64,000 bases of DNA from Desulfobacula sp. (lineage in GTDB: Bacteria; Desulfobacterota; Desulfobacteria; Desulfobacterales; Desulfobacteraceae): assembly GCF_014237455.1 (NCBI RefSeq), contig NZ_JABZFL010000096.1, positions 173,829 to 237,828 of the forward strand. The letters run 5' to 3'. The notes under the pieces were generated by a model. That model was not told where the DNA came from and ran no database searches. It saw only the letters and a program-made list of their open reading frames with translations. How positions within the stretch are numbered: the first letter of the stretch is position 1; each line of letters opens with the position of its first letter. Shown here one piece after another: positions 1 to 8,131 of this stretch. The position numbers were made by a program, and so were the translations under genes.

Positions 1-501
1 GTGAGTTCTTAAGACAATATTTTCCGACACATAAAAGGTGTCCTGCATATCCCTTGCAGGATGATATTTGGGGATATTCAAGGCCTCAAAATTATAATAA
101 TCCGTTTCAACTTCCGGACTTTCGGCAATATCAAATCCAAGCCTTAAAAAGATATCACTAATCTCTTTGGCCACCTGGGTTATCGGATGAAGAGAACCTC
201 GCAGGATCGGTCGCCCCGGAAGGGTTACATCAATACCAAAAAACTTTTTATCATCAAACGTATCCAGTTTTAAAAAGGCGGCCTTAACTTCTTTCTCAAG
301 CTTTCCTTTAAGAATATTAGCATTCTTACCGGCACTGGGCCGCTCATCCTCGGGAAGAGAAGAAATGTTTCTTAAAAATTTTGTGAGTACACCCTTTCTG
401 CCGAGATATTTAATGGAAAGCTGTTCAAGCTGCTCTGAATCGGTGGCTTGCCCTATACTTTCAAAGGCTTCTTTTTCAATATCAATAATACTGTTTTGCA
501 A
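1..501 (-). CDS. pheS: Phenylalanyl-tRNA synthetase alpha subunit (partial, cut by window edge)
   Basis: The reverse strand reads open from a TTG at 501 to the window edge (167 codons). The N-terminal part is the usual coiled-coil segment (IKYLGRKGVLTKFLRN, then ANILKGKLEKEVKAAFLKL). It runs into the catalytic core with GRPILRGSLHPITQV and YHPARDMQDTFYV, ending at LRTH, typical of PheS motif 2. No ATG is in a suitable position; the TTG has a GAGGG ribosome site about 7 nt upstream. It charges tRNA-Phe as an alpha2-beta2 enzyme with PheT, expected just outside the window. It is the last visible gene of infC-rpmI-rplT-pheS, 27 nt after rplT. Confidence 0.94.
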   Translation of the reverse strand, partial: MQNSIIDIEKEAFESIGQATDSEQLEQLSIKYLGRKGVLTKFLRNISSLPEDERPSAGKNANILKGKLEKEVKAAFLKLDTFDDKKFFGIDVTLPGRPILRGSLHPITQVAKEISDIFLRLGFDIAESPEVETDYYNFEALNIPKYHPARDMQDTFYVSENIVLRTH

Positions 502-528
502 AATACCCTCACAAGTCGTTTAATCTAG

Positions 529-879
529 TTAAACTTTTGCACTGGCAAGTGAAGCCAACTGGGAAAAGGCGGCCGGATCAGAAATTGCAAGATCAGCCAG
601 CACCTTGCGATCCAATTGACTGCCTACTAATTTAAGACCATTCATTAGCTTGCTGTATGACAGGCCATTCATTCTTGCTGCCGCATTGATTCTGACAATC
701 CAAAGCCGCCTAAAATCTCTTTTACGCACTCTTCTGTCCCGATAAGCATACATCAAGGCCTTATCAACGGCATCTGCAGCTGTGCGGTATAATTTACTTC
801 TTCCGCCTCTAAATCCTCTTGCAAGCTTAAGCACCTTGTTTCTACGCCTTCTTGCTTTAAATCCTCTTTTGACTCTCAT
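529..879 (-). CDS. rplT: 50S ribosomal protein L20
   Basis: The 116-residue product is full length for L20. It has the basic N-terminal extension ([22 protein letters not shown]) and the core motifs [37 protein letters not shown] and [14 protein letters not shown]20 binds 23S rRNA early in large-subunit assembly and, in well-studied bacteria, represses its own operon. It lies between rpmI and pheS in the standard order, with gaps of tens of bases, so it is probably co-transcribed from the infC promoter. Confidence 0.98.
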   Translation of the reverse strand: MRVKRGFKARRRRNKVLKLARGFRGGRSKLYRTAADAVDKALMYAYRDRRVRKRDFRRLWIVRINAAARMNGLSYSKLMNGLKLVGSQLDRKVLADLAISDPAAFSQLASLASAKV

Positions 880-922
880 TTTGTCAAACTCCTCAATTCT
901 TAAATTTTGATCAGGCCACTAT

Positions 923-1120
923 CTATCCATTGGGTAACAACCGCCTGACCTCTTTCATATTAGCCTGATCAATCATCTGATCTAGTCTATAAGATCTTTT
1001 TCTCTTTGTTGTTTTTTTGGTTAATATATGGCTGGAATGGGATTTTCTGAATTTATATTTCCCTGATCCTGTTTTTTTAAACCGCTTGGCAGCCGCTCTA
1101 CAAGTTTTAATCTTAGGCAT
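923..1120 (-). CDS. rpmI: 50S ribosomal protein L35
   Basis: The 65-residue product starts [21 protein letters not shown] and ends [12 protein letters not shown], a normal L35. A longer frame extends 21 codons upstream, but the ATG at 1120 is chosen because AGGAGA lies just before it and every L35 begins MPK(I/L)KT. It is a structural protein of the large subunit. The 128-nt spacer to infC holds only small AU-rich inverted repeats (a 6-bp CATATA/TATATG pair); I do not recognise an L20 leader there. Confidence 0.97.
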   Translation of the reverse strand: MPKIKTCRAAAKRFKKTGSGKYKFRKSHSSHILTKKTTKRKRSYRLDQMIDQANMKEVRRLLPNG

Positions 1121-1248
1121 TTTATTTTCTCCTGTATTACAATTTCTAAAAAAAGATGGCAGTATACAGTTAAAAAAGCACAATATACCACCATATATTT
1201 ACTATATGTTCTAAAAAGCAGTCTTGCCGTTTTATAAAGTAATTTAGA

Positions 1249-1770
1249 TTATTTAGGTCCCAAAAGCATGGTGATGACGCGGCCTTCAAACTTGGGAGAC
1301 TGCTCGACCTGCGCAATCTCTTCAGTCATGGCAACAATTTTCTCCAAAACCGCGTTGGCCTGCTCTTTGAGCTTGAATTCCCTTCCTCTGAAAACCAGCG
1401 TAACCTTAACCTTATCTCTTTTACCGATAAACTTTTCAATATGCCTGACCTTTGTTTCAAGATCATGGTCACCTGTTTTCGGCCGTACCTTTATTTCCTT
1501 AATCTGAAACCCTTTCTGTCTTCTTTTGGCCCCCTGCTTTTGTTTGGTCAGCTCATACTTATATTTTCCAAAATCCATTATCTTGCAGACAGGCGGGTTT
1601 GCATCCGGTGAAACCTCAACTAAATCAAGATCTTCACCACCGGCAATACTTAAAGCCTCTTCAATAGGCATAATTCCTATCTGCTCACCATCAGAGCCGA
1701 CAACCCTAACCTGGCTGGCCCTGATCCCCTTATTCACACTTGTCAGGTCCTGTCTTCCTCGCTTAGCTAT
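1249..1770 (-). CDS. infC: Translation initiation factor IF-3 (apparent AUA start)
   Basis: The product has the IF-3 N domain (NKGIRASQVRVVGSDGEQIG, LDLVEVSPDANPPVCKIMDFGKYKYE), a Lys-rich linker and the C domain (IKEIKVRPKTGDHDLETK, KVKVTLVFRGRE, VITMLLGPK). No ATG or GTG is well placed. A perfect AGGAGG at 1778-1783 sits 7 nt before an ATA codon at 1770, giving a 173-residue protein starting at the usual family position. A TTG eight codons upstream (1794) would put the Shine-Dalgarno inside the gene. Non-canonical AUU-type starts are the known basis of IF-3 autoregulation. IF-3 polices start-codon choice on the 30S subunit. Confidence 0.95.
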   Translation of the reverse strand: MAKRGRQDLTSVNKGIRASQVRVVGSDGEQIGIMPIEEALSIAGGEDLDLVEVSPDANPPVCKIMDFGKYKYELTKQKQGAKRRQKGFQIKEIKVRPKTGDHDLETKVRHIEKFIGKRDKVKVTLVFRGREFKLKEQANAVLEKIVAMTEEIAQVEQSPKFEGRVITMLLGPK

Positions 1771-1834
1771 TTTCGCACCTCCTGCACCACACAATTCTAA
1801 TATTTATTTTTGATAGAACAAGTATAACCCAGCG

Positions 1835-1863
1835 ATTATAATGGCTTGCCTAAAAAAATGCAA
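1835..1863 (-). promoter_or_regulatory. Sigma-70 type promoter for infC-rpmI-rplT-pheS
   Basis: On the minus strand a TTGCAT -35 box (1858-1863) and a perfect TATAAT -10 box (1835-1840) are separated by exactly 17 nt. Transcription would begin near 1828, about 58 nt before the infC start. The promoter lies immediately downstream of the deaminase stop codon, so the translation operon is probably uncoupled from that gene. Confidence 0.75.
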
Positions 1864-1866
1864 GTA

Positions 1867-2397
1867 TTATTTATTGTGAATCTGTTCTCTTTTCTGATCA
1901 CGCGTGTATGTTTCCAAATAGCTGTTTTTCCAATATAAGTTGTCCTCTTTATTAAAAAAATTATAAAAAAGATCAAGACTTTTTTGACGCAACACTCCAG
2001 GGACGATAGCAATTCCACATTTTTGATACAAAGAAGGTAATTTTTTTAAATCACATGTTGTCCCTCCCCCCATGGGGTCTTCATAGGCATATACTATTTT
2101 TTTTATGCCCGACAGGATGATGGCGCCAAAACACATCAGGCAGGGCTCCATGGTAGAAAAAAGAATTGATTTTTCAGGTTCAAATTGAGTGTCAATGGTT
2201 TCAAGATATTTTAAAGCCCTCATTTCAGCATGATCGATTTCACTAAAAATCGGTTTGTCTTGAGTTGTTCCTTTCCTTGCACCGCTTGCAATTACTTTCC
2301 CCGTTTGCACAATCACACATCCCACGGGGAACTCACCCTTGTCAAATGCTTTTTGGGCTTGTTCCAACGCCAGTTCCATATAATATTCATACGCCAA
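1867..2397 (-). CDS. Nucleoside/tRNA adenosine deaminase-like protein (CDA fold)
   Basis: The 176-residue protein has the zinc-deaminase signature: HAEMRAL supplies one zinc ligand and the proton-shuttle Glu, and MEPCLMCFGAIILSGI supplies the two Cys ligands. The N-terminal MELALEQAQKAFDKGEFPVGCVIV and GGGTTCDL segments resemble TadA and guanine-deaminase relatives. TadA makes inosine at the wobble base of tRNA-Arg; the longer C-terminal tail (KSLDLFYNFF onward) leaves room for a different base or nucleoside substrate. It is read divergently from the dGTPase. The family is secure and the substrate is inferred. Confidence 0.88.
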   Translation of the reverse strand: MAYEYYMELALEQAQKAFDKGEFPVGCVIVQTGKVIASGARKGTTQDKPIFSEIDHAEMRALKYLETIDTQFEPEKSILFSTMEPCLMCFGAIILSGIKKIVYAYEDPMGGGTTCDLKKLPSLYQKCGIAIVPGVLRQKSLDLFYNFFNKEDNLYWKNSYLETYTRDQKREQIHNK

Positions 2398-2540
2398 TTT
2401 AAATCATCTCTCCTAAATGAAAGAACCCTTTACAAAGCCTGTTCCATATGCGTAATTACAAATCTATATTGCATTTACCTTGCTTTTTGTATAACTATTG
2501 TATTTTATTTAGATTTCAAAAATTATTCAATACTAAATTT

Positions 2541-3644
2541 ATGGAAGCAAAAAAAAAATACACGGAAGAAAAACCTTTGGATAAAAACCTTTGTATCCGG
2601 AAAAAATTTCAAATCAGAGAAAAAAGCTTTCTTTCCGAATATGGCACATTAAGTGCCAATGCCAAAAGACGGAATAAAGAAAAAAACACCTACAATATCA
2701 GAACGCCTTTTCAAATTGACAGGGACAGAATCGTATATTCAAATTCCTTTAGACGATTGAAATACAAAACACAGGTTTTCCTCTCCCCTCTGGGAGACCA
2801 TTATCGGACCCGGCTCACCCATACACTTGAAGTGGCACAAATTTCGAGAACTATCGCGAGAGCCATGCGTCTTAATGAAGATCTTGCCGAAGCCATTGCA
2901 CTGGCTCATGATCTGGGTCACACACCCTTTGGCCATGGAGGCGAAACCGCTCTGATCGAGATTCATTCACCCCATTTTTCTCATGCTTATCAAAGTTTAA
3001 GAGTAGTGGATTCCCTTGAAAACTCAGGTAAAGGCCTTAACCTGACCTGGGAAGTCAGGGACGGCATCCTTAAGCACTCCAAAGGGTTTGGCAATATCAT
3101 TCCGGCAACCCCCGGAGAAACCGCAATTACACTCGAAGGAAGAATTGTCAGAGTAGCGGATATCATTGCCTATTTAAACCATGACCTTGATGATGCATTA
3201 CGAGGCAAGGTCATCTCTTCCACAGATGTTCCCGATATCTGTATTAAAAAACTGGGGAAAACACACTCCCAGAGAGCCAGCATTATGATTGAACAATTGG
3301 TGTATAACAGTGGCCCCAAAAATGGCAAATTCATCCTTGATATGGGTAAAGATACTTTTCATGCCATGATTATATTAAGAAAATTCCTATATGATAAGGT
3401 TTATCGTTCACCAGGAGTTCATAATGAATTTGTAAAGGCAAAAAAAGTGATCATTGGTCTTTATAATCATTTTTTAAATGATCCTGACGCCCTGCAAAGA
3501 GAGCTTGAAAAAATGGAAATGGCTCCATGGGACTCTTCAAAGAACCCCATTAAACGGTCTGTTTGTGATTTGATCGCCAGCATGACCGACCGGTATGCCA
3601 TGAATCTATATTCCAAAATTTTCTTGCCCAACCCCCTGATCTGA
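2541..3644 (+). CDS. dgt: Deoxyguanosine triphosphate triphosphohydrolase-like HD protein
   Basis: The 367-residue product has the Dgt/HD architecture: DRDRIVYSNSFRRLKYKTQVF, the first metal His in RLTHTLEVAQI, and the HD pair in AHDLGHTPFGHGGE. These enzymes cleave dNTPs to deoxynucleosides and triphosphate, tuning dNTP pools. The start at 2541 (MEAKKKY) is chosen because the frame upstream encodes hydrophobic non-family sequence, although the ribosome site is weak. It is followed 12 nt later by a Cys-cluster protein, probably in the same transcript. Confidence 0.93.
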   Translation: MEAKKKYTEEKPLDKNLCIRKKFQIREKSFLSEYGTLSANAKRRNKEKNTYNIRTPFQIDRDRIVYSNSFRRLKYKTQVFLSPLGDHYRTRLTHTLEVAQISRTIARAMRLNEDLAEAIALAHDLGHTPFGHGGETALIEIHSPHFSHAYQSLRVVDSLENSGKGLNLTWEVRDGILKHSKGFGNIIPATPGETAITLEGRIVRVADIIAYLNHDLDDALRGKVISSTDVPDICIKKLGKTHSQRASIMIEQLVYNSGPKNGKFILDMGKDTFHAMIILRKFLYDKVYRSPGVHNEFVKAKKVIIGLYNHFLNDPDALQRELEKMEMAPWDSSKNPIKRSVCDLIASMTDRYAMNLYSKIFLPNPLI

Positions 3645-3655
3645 TTTAAGCAGCC

Positions 3656-4210
3656 ATGACAGATAAAATCTTTAAACCTCTTGCAGCCCTCTACGACGCT
3701 ATGGATAAAACCTGGAACAAAATTGCCGAAGGCTATCATTTCAAATGCAACGGGTGTGAAGATAATTGCTGTAAATCCTTATTTTTTCACCATACTTATA
3801 TTGAAAAAGTCTATTTGCTCCATGGCTTTAATGCGCTTGACTCCAATAGAAAAGAAAAAATTTTAGACAAGGCCGCAAACTATTGCAAAAGAACGTTTCC
3901 TCAAAGCCCTGAAATAAAAAGTCTGAAAATTTGCTGCCCTGTCATTGAAGATGGCCGATGCCTTCTATACCCATACAGGCCAATGATTTGCAGGCTCCAC
4001 GGGCTGCCCCATGAACTGAGCAAGCCCGGTTTCAAACCTGTTAAAGGAGCCGGTTGTAATGCGGGCTTGTTTGATGACAAACCATATATCAAATTTGACA
4101 GGACTCCTTTTTATCAACAAATGGCCCAAATAGAGCTGGCCTTTCGACAAGACTTAAATAAACCCGGCAGGATAAAAGAAACGGTTGCTCAAATGCTGGT
4201 TTCACAATAA
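3656..4210 (+). CDS. YkgJ-like cysteine-cluster protein
   Basis: The 184-residue protein carries a CNGCEDNCC cluster near residue 32, then CCPVIEDGRCLLYPYRPMICRLHGLP and a late Cys in GAGCNAGLF. This matches the pattern of the YkgJ/UPF0153 family of putative zinc or iron-sulfur binding proteins. No enzymatic role is established for the family. It follows dgt by only 12 nt with no terminator, suggesting co-transcription. A second, larger YkgJ-type protein is encoded at 20.2 kb. Confidence 0.75.
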   Translation: MTDKIFKPLAALYDAMDKTWNKIAEGYHFKCNGCEDNCCKSLFFHHTYIEKVYLLHGFNALDSNRKEKILDKAANYCKRTFPQSPEIKSLKICCPVIEDGRCLLYPYRPMICRLHGLPHELSKPGFKPVKGAGCNAGLFDDKPYIKFDRTPFYQQMAQIELAFRQDLNKPGRIKETVAQMLVSQ

Positions 4211-4231
4211 TATTTTTTACAAAGGAACTCC

Positions 4232-4291
4232 ATGGAAACACAAGAAAAAAAAATGTCACAATCGGTGGCAGAAGTGGTCAATTCATCTTAA
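4232..4291 (+). pseudogene. 19-codon ORF, probable 5' stub of a lost gene
   Basis: An ATG 5 nt after AAAGGA opens a 19-residue frame (METQEKKMSQSVAEVVNSS) that stops where the decayed ATPase on the other strand also ends. The good ribosome site and abrupt end at the junction suggest the beginning of a gene truncated when the adjacent sequence arrived or was deleted. It could instead be a genuine micro-peptide. I recognise no family. Confidence 0.35.
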
Positions 4292-4720
4292 AACCCCAGA
4301 GAGCAAACCGGAATCTCAACATACCCTCCGGAAAGCAGGGTGGGAAGTTCCGAGGACAGGAGATTTGCATTTGAACCTGTTATGAATATATCAATGTTTT
4401 CCTGGGAAAAAAAAGAAGTAACAGCCTTTTCCCATAAATCAATTTCCTGAATTTCGTCAACAAAAAGATATTTTGGGCCTTTAATATTTCTGAATCTTTT
4501 TTTTACATAATCATACAGGTCTTTATAATTCATGATAAAATCATACTCAAGCGACTCCTTGTTGATATACAAAATTTTGTCTTTTCCAATATTGTTACTT
4601 AGAGTTTCCTCAATAACAAGTTTCAAAAGACAGCTTTTGCCCACCCTCCTCATGCCTGTGATAACCTTAATTACAGGCTTATTAATAAAAGATGATATTA
4701 TTTTTTGATATAGAATTAGG
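4288..4720 (-). pseudogene. Remnant of an AAA_14/DUF4143-type ATPase
   Basis: The reverse strand encodes INKPVIKVITGMRRVGKS (Walker A), YLFVDEIQEIDLWEKAV (Walker B) and IFITGSNANLLSSELPTLLSG, typical of the N-terminal ATPase of ~400-residue AAA_14/DUF4143 proteins. The frame continues upstream of the first ATG, which lies inside the Walker A loop, but no usable start codon is present. The frame stops after YVEIPVCSLGF, so the C-terminal DUF4143 half is missing. Both ends are lost, which marks it as a pseudogene. Its 5' end abuts the ABC ATPase gene at 4728. Confidence 0.75.
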
Positions 4721-4727
4721 ATGGAAT

Positions 4728-5405
4728 TTATCTCAAGACATGGTTTTCAAGTTTATACATCCTGTTGCAGATCAATCGTGCAATATCCACATCATGACTT
4801 ATAAAGATACAGGCGGCACAGGTGCTTGCCTGAATTTTTTTAATAACGCGGATAATCTGGGCCTTGGTGGATGTATCCAGCATGCTGACGGGCTCATCAA
4901 GAACAAGAATGGCAGGAGATATGCTCATGGCCCTTGCAATGGCAATTCTTTGTAATTCTCCCCCGGAAAGCTGCATGGGATACCGGTAAAGAACATCTTC
5001 TGCCAGGCCCACCCTTTCAGCCCATTTTATTATGGTATCTTCTGACACCGGCATTTTATGCAGCCTGCATGGTTCCATAAGGCTGCGGGAAATTTTCCAC
5101 TTTGGATTAAAAGTGCTTTCAGGGTGCTGAAAGATCATCTGAATATGTTGCTGCATTCTGCGTCTTTTCCTGCGTGTCAAAGCCCATATATCCTCGCCCT
5201 TGTAAAAAATCTGTCCAAAATCAGGCTTTATGACCCCGGCAAGCATTAAACCAAGCGTAGTTTTTCCTGCTCCGCTTTTACCGACAATGCCGATTGTTTC
5301 ACCCGGATTCAGGGAAAATCCAGCATCAACCACAGCAGGAGTTTCTCCTGTTTTAAACCAGGTGCTGTTAAATGATTTTTTAAGTTTGACTGCTTTAAGA
5401 AGCAT
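4728..5405 (-). CDS. Oligopeptide/nickel-type ABC transporter ATPase (OppF/DppF-like)
   Basis: The 225-residue subunit has Walker A GKSGAGKTTLG, a Q-loop in QMIFQHPESTFNPKW, the signature LSGGELQRIAIARA, Walker B AILVLDEP and the switch His in IFISHDVD. It is the second ATPase of the operon. It lacks the C-terminal oligo-HPY domain of full-length DppF, so it is close to a minimal nucleotide-binding domain. Its start overlaps the end of the fusion gene by 11 nt, indicating translational coupling. Confidence 0.93.
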   Translation of the reverse strand: MLLKAVKLKKSFNSTWFKTGETPAVVDAGFSLNPGETIGIVGKSGAGKTTLGLMLAGVIKPDFGQIFYKGEDIWALTRRKRRRMQQHIQMIFQHPESTFNPKWKISRSLMEPCRLHKMPVSEDTIIKWAERVGLAEDVLYRYPMQLSGGELQRIAIARAMSISPAILVLDEPVSMLDTSTKAQIIRVIKKIQASTCAACIFISHDVDIARLICNRMYKLENHVLR

Positions 5406-7194
5406 AATGCCAGCACCTTACCTTGTGGCCTTTTTGTCTGAAAAGAGGTGGCCTTTGCATGCAGCGCCCGGTTTTGACATCGCACCTGGCTAAAAAGGGA
5501 CACCCGGTTTGGAAATCCCCAAGCCTGCCGGGAACGTATCCGCAACGCACCTTGAGTCCTCTGGACGGAAGGGCTGCAAGAAGAGACTGGGAAAAAGGAT
5601 GAAACGGGGTTGAAAAAAATGATTCCCGCGGGCCTGATTCCACAATTAGACCTTGAAACATTACCACAATGGTAGTGGCAAATCTTTTGGCGAACCAGAA
5701 ATCATGGGTCACGATCACACAAGCCTTGGCAGAGGAATTATTGATGATTTCAAGTATTGCCTTTTTGTTTCCCATATCCAGCCCTTTGGTGGGCTCATCC
5801 GCGAGAAGCACACCGGATTTTGAAAGCATGGCTGATGCAAGCAATAGCCTTTGTTTCATTCCACCACTAAACTGATGAGGATAATCAGATATTCTCTTTT
5901 TTATATTCTTGATCCCCATATCGGCAAGCAGGGTTTGTGCTTGTTTCAGGGCTGTTTTTTTATCTGTTTTAAAATGAATAATCTGCCGTTCAGCCACCTG
6001 GGAACCGATATTCAGAACAGGATTGAGTCCGTTTCCGGCAGCCTGGGGAACATAGGCTGTTTTAACGCCTCTTATCCTGCGTATTTCTTCATCTGAAAAT
6101 CCTGCCATATCACGGCCATGGTATTCTATTGCCCCTGATACCCTTGCACCCTGGGGCAAAAGTTTAAGCAGTCCGAGCAGCAAAATACTTTTCCCGGCTC
6201 CGGTCTCTCCCATGACAGCTATTTTATCTTTTGCACATACGGTTAAATCAACAGAATCAACTGCCATTACCCTGTTGCCTGCTTTGTTTTTAAATGATAT
6301 GCAAAGATTTTGGGCCATAAAGATCATATCAGTATCCCGTGAAACAGGGGAATTGTTTTTTCCAGAAAAATTGTTTTTTTTACCCTGATCAACGGCCTTT
6401 ATCCCATCTGAATTTAAAAATGCATACCCTGTAAAATTAAATCCGATTACGGCCAGGGATATACAGAGAATTGGCGGCAGATACCACCACCAAAGCCCGT
6501 TGATCAGTCCTGCGCCTTCCATGACATCATGAAGCATTCCTCCCCAGCTTGTGTGATCCGGATCACCCAGACCGATAAAGCTTATTCCGGCTTCGGTGAG
6601 CATGGCATAGGCCGTAGCCAGTGTTACCTTTGCAAGAATAAGTTCCCGTGTGTTTGGGAGAATGTGGCGAAACATGATATATACATCATTGGCACCAAGG
6701 CTGCGTGCATTCATGATAAACGGATATTCCCTGAGTTTCAGCACATTGGCCCTGACCACCCGTGCTGTGCCCGGCCATGAAGAAATGGAAATAACAAAAA
6801 TCACATTGAATATCCCGGGTCCTATATATGAAACCAGTATGATAATCAGGGGAAGGGCGGGTATCAGCAGAAAAATATCAGTGATTCTCATGAGCACATC
6901 GTCGACAACAGACCTGTAATATCCTGCCGCACAACCGATAACCGTGCCTATAACCGTGGCCAGGACAGCCGCGACAAAGCCGACCATAAAAGATATCCGC
7001 GCGGCATTAATTAATTCACTTAAAATATCCTGGCCGATATTGTTGGTTCCCAGAATATGCCTGCCCCCGGGAGACAGGTAAGGCGCAAAGAGTTGGTCCA
7101 TATCAAAAGGCGCAACCTGATCCCCAAAAAAGGTTATGCCCAGGAAAAATAAAAGTATGAGCGTGCCGAATATTTCCCTGTTCCTCTTAAACAA
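5395..7194 (-). CDS. Fused DppC-type permease and DppD-type ATPase
   Basis: The 599-residue protein joins two subunits that are usually separate. Residues 1-270 form a DppC-like permease (HILGTNNIGQDILSEL start, EAA-loop NARSLGANDVYIMFRHILPN, about six membrane segments). Residues 300-599 form an ATPase with Walker A GETGAGKS, signature FSGGMKQRLLLA, Walker B GVLLADEP and switch His VTHDF. The C-terminus CPFLARCDVKTGRCMQRPP is the oligo-HPY Cys motif. No stop or frameshift separates the halves; the linker (DQGKKNNFSGKNNSPVSRD) is polar. The gene overlaps both neighbours by a few bases. Confidence 0.93.
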   Translation of the reverse strand: MFKRNREIFGTLILLFFLGITFFGDQVAPFDMDQLFAPYLSPGGRHILGTNNIGQDILSELINAARISFMVGFVAAVLATVIGTVIGCAAGYYRSVVDDVLMRITDIFLLIPALPLIIILVSYIGPGIFNVIFVISISSWPGTARVVRANVLKLREYPFIMNARSLGANDVYIMFRHILPNTRELILAKVTLATAYAMLTEAGISFIGLGDPDHTSWGGMLHDVMEGAGLINGLWWWYLPPILCISLAVIGFNFTGYAFLNSDGIKAVDQGKKNNFSGKNNSPVSRDTDMIFMAQNLCISFKNKAGNRVMAVDSVDLTVCAKDKIAVMGETGAGKSILLLGLLKLLPQGARVSGAIEYHGRDMAGFSDEEIRRIRGVKTAYVPQAAGNGLNPVLNIGSQVAERQIIHFKTDKKTALKQAQTLLADMGIKNIKKRISDYPHQFSGGMKQRLLLASAMLSKSGVLLADEPTKGLDMGNKKAILEIINNSSAKACVIVTHDFWFAKRFATTIVVMFQGLIVESGPRESFFSTPFHPFSQSLLAALPSRGLKVRCGYVPGRLGDFQTGCPFLARCDVKTGRCMQRPPLFRQKGHKVRCWHYAS

Positions 7195-8131
7195 GGGTGC
7201 CCCCTTTTCTTACCCTTGGGTCAAGATATGCATGGATAAGTTCTGCCATTGCATTGGCAAAAATTACGCATAACGAAAGTATTATAAAACAACCGGAGAG
7301 CAGAGGATAATCCCTTGAAAATACAGCTTCATAGATAAGGGTACCCATTCCCTGCCATGAAAAGACAATTTCAACAAGAAGGGTCCCCCCGACCATGAAT
7401 CCCAGGTTCAGTGCAACCACAGCAATATAAGGCGGCAGGGCATTTTTCAAAACATGCCGAAACAATACTTGTCTGTCCGTAAGCCCCCTGGAAAAAGCAG
7501 TGACTACATATGTCTCGTGCAGCTCCTGGTGCAGGGAGTTTCTCATGATCATATATTTATAAGCCGTACTGTGCAGAATCACTGTAATCATGGGCCAAAT
7601 AGCTGCACTGCCCGTGGAATTTGTTCCAGTAAAAATATCTAAATGAAAGGCAAAAATCAGCAGCATAAGCCCAAGGCAATAGCCGGGAATGGAATAGAGA
7701 AAAAGAAATCCCGGGGTCAGGAATTTATCAAGCATTCCTCTGGTTTTCCATCCTGCAAGAGCGCCCAGGAATCCTCCTAAAAGCGTACTGACTGCAACAG
7801 CGGGAAAAAGAAGCATCAACGTCCTCTTGAGTCTGAACTTGATAACATGAAAGACCTGGGTCCCATAATGATTGGACCATCCCAGATCACATTGGAGGAT
7901 TTTTTTAAAATAACCCGGATATCGTTTATATACGGGAAGATCAAGATGATGCTCTTTTTTCATTCTTTCCAGAATCGCAGGTTTCTGGGTGGAAAGATAA
8001 TAATACCCCTCCTCGCCCAGCAGATGAACAAGAGGATCACCCGGCATCATGTGTATGAAAAAAAAATTAATGCTCACAATACAGATAAAAGCTGTTGGAT
8101 ACAGAAGAAATTTTTGAAAAATCAGCTTCAT
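7187..8131 (-). CDS. Oligopeptide/nickel-type ABC transporter permease (DppB-like)
   Basis: The 314-residue membrane protein opens with one transmembrane helix, followed by the periplasmic segment typical of DppB/OppB (FFFIHMMPGDPLVHLLGE; HHLDLPVYKRYPGYFKKILQCDLGWS). It then has the BPD permease core with the EAA-type loop AFSRGLTDRQVLFRHVLKNALPP. It should pair with the DppC half of the downstream fusion to form the channel. Overlaps of 4 nt with the solute-binding gene and 8 nt with the fusion gene show a single operon. Confidence 0.93.
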   Translation of the reverse strand: MKLIFQKFLLYPTAFICIVSINFFFIHMMPGDPLVHLLGEEGYYYLSTQKPAILERMKKEHHLDLPVYKRYPGYFKKILQCDLGWSNHYGTQVFHVIKFRLKRTLMLLFPAVAVSTLLGGFLGALAGWKTRGMLDKFLTPGFLFLYSIPGYCLGLMLLIFAFHLDIFTGTNSTGSAAIWPMITVILHSTAYKYMIMRNSLHQELHETYVVTAFSRGLTDRQVLFRHVLKNALPPYIAVVALNLGFMVGGTLLVEIVFSWQGMGTLIYEAVFSRDYPLLSGCFIILSLCVIFANAMAELIHAYLDPRVRKGGTLV

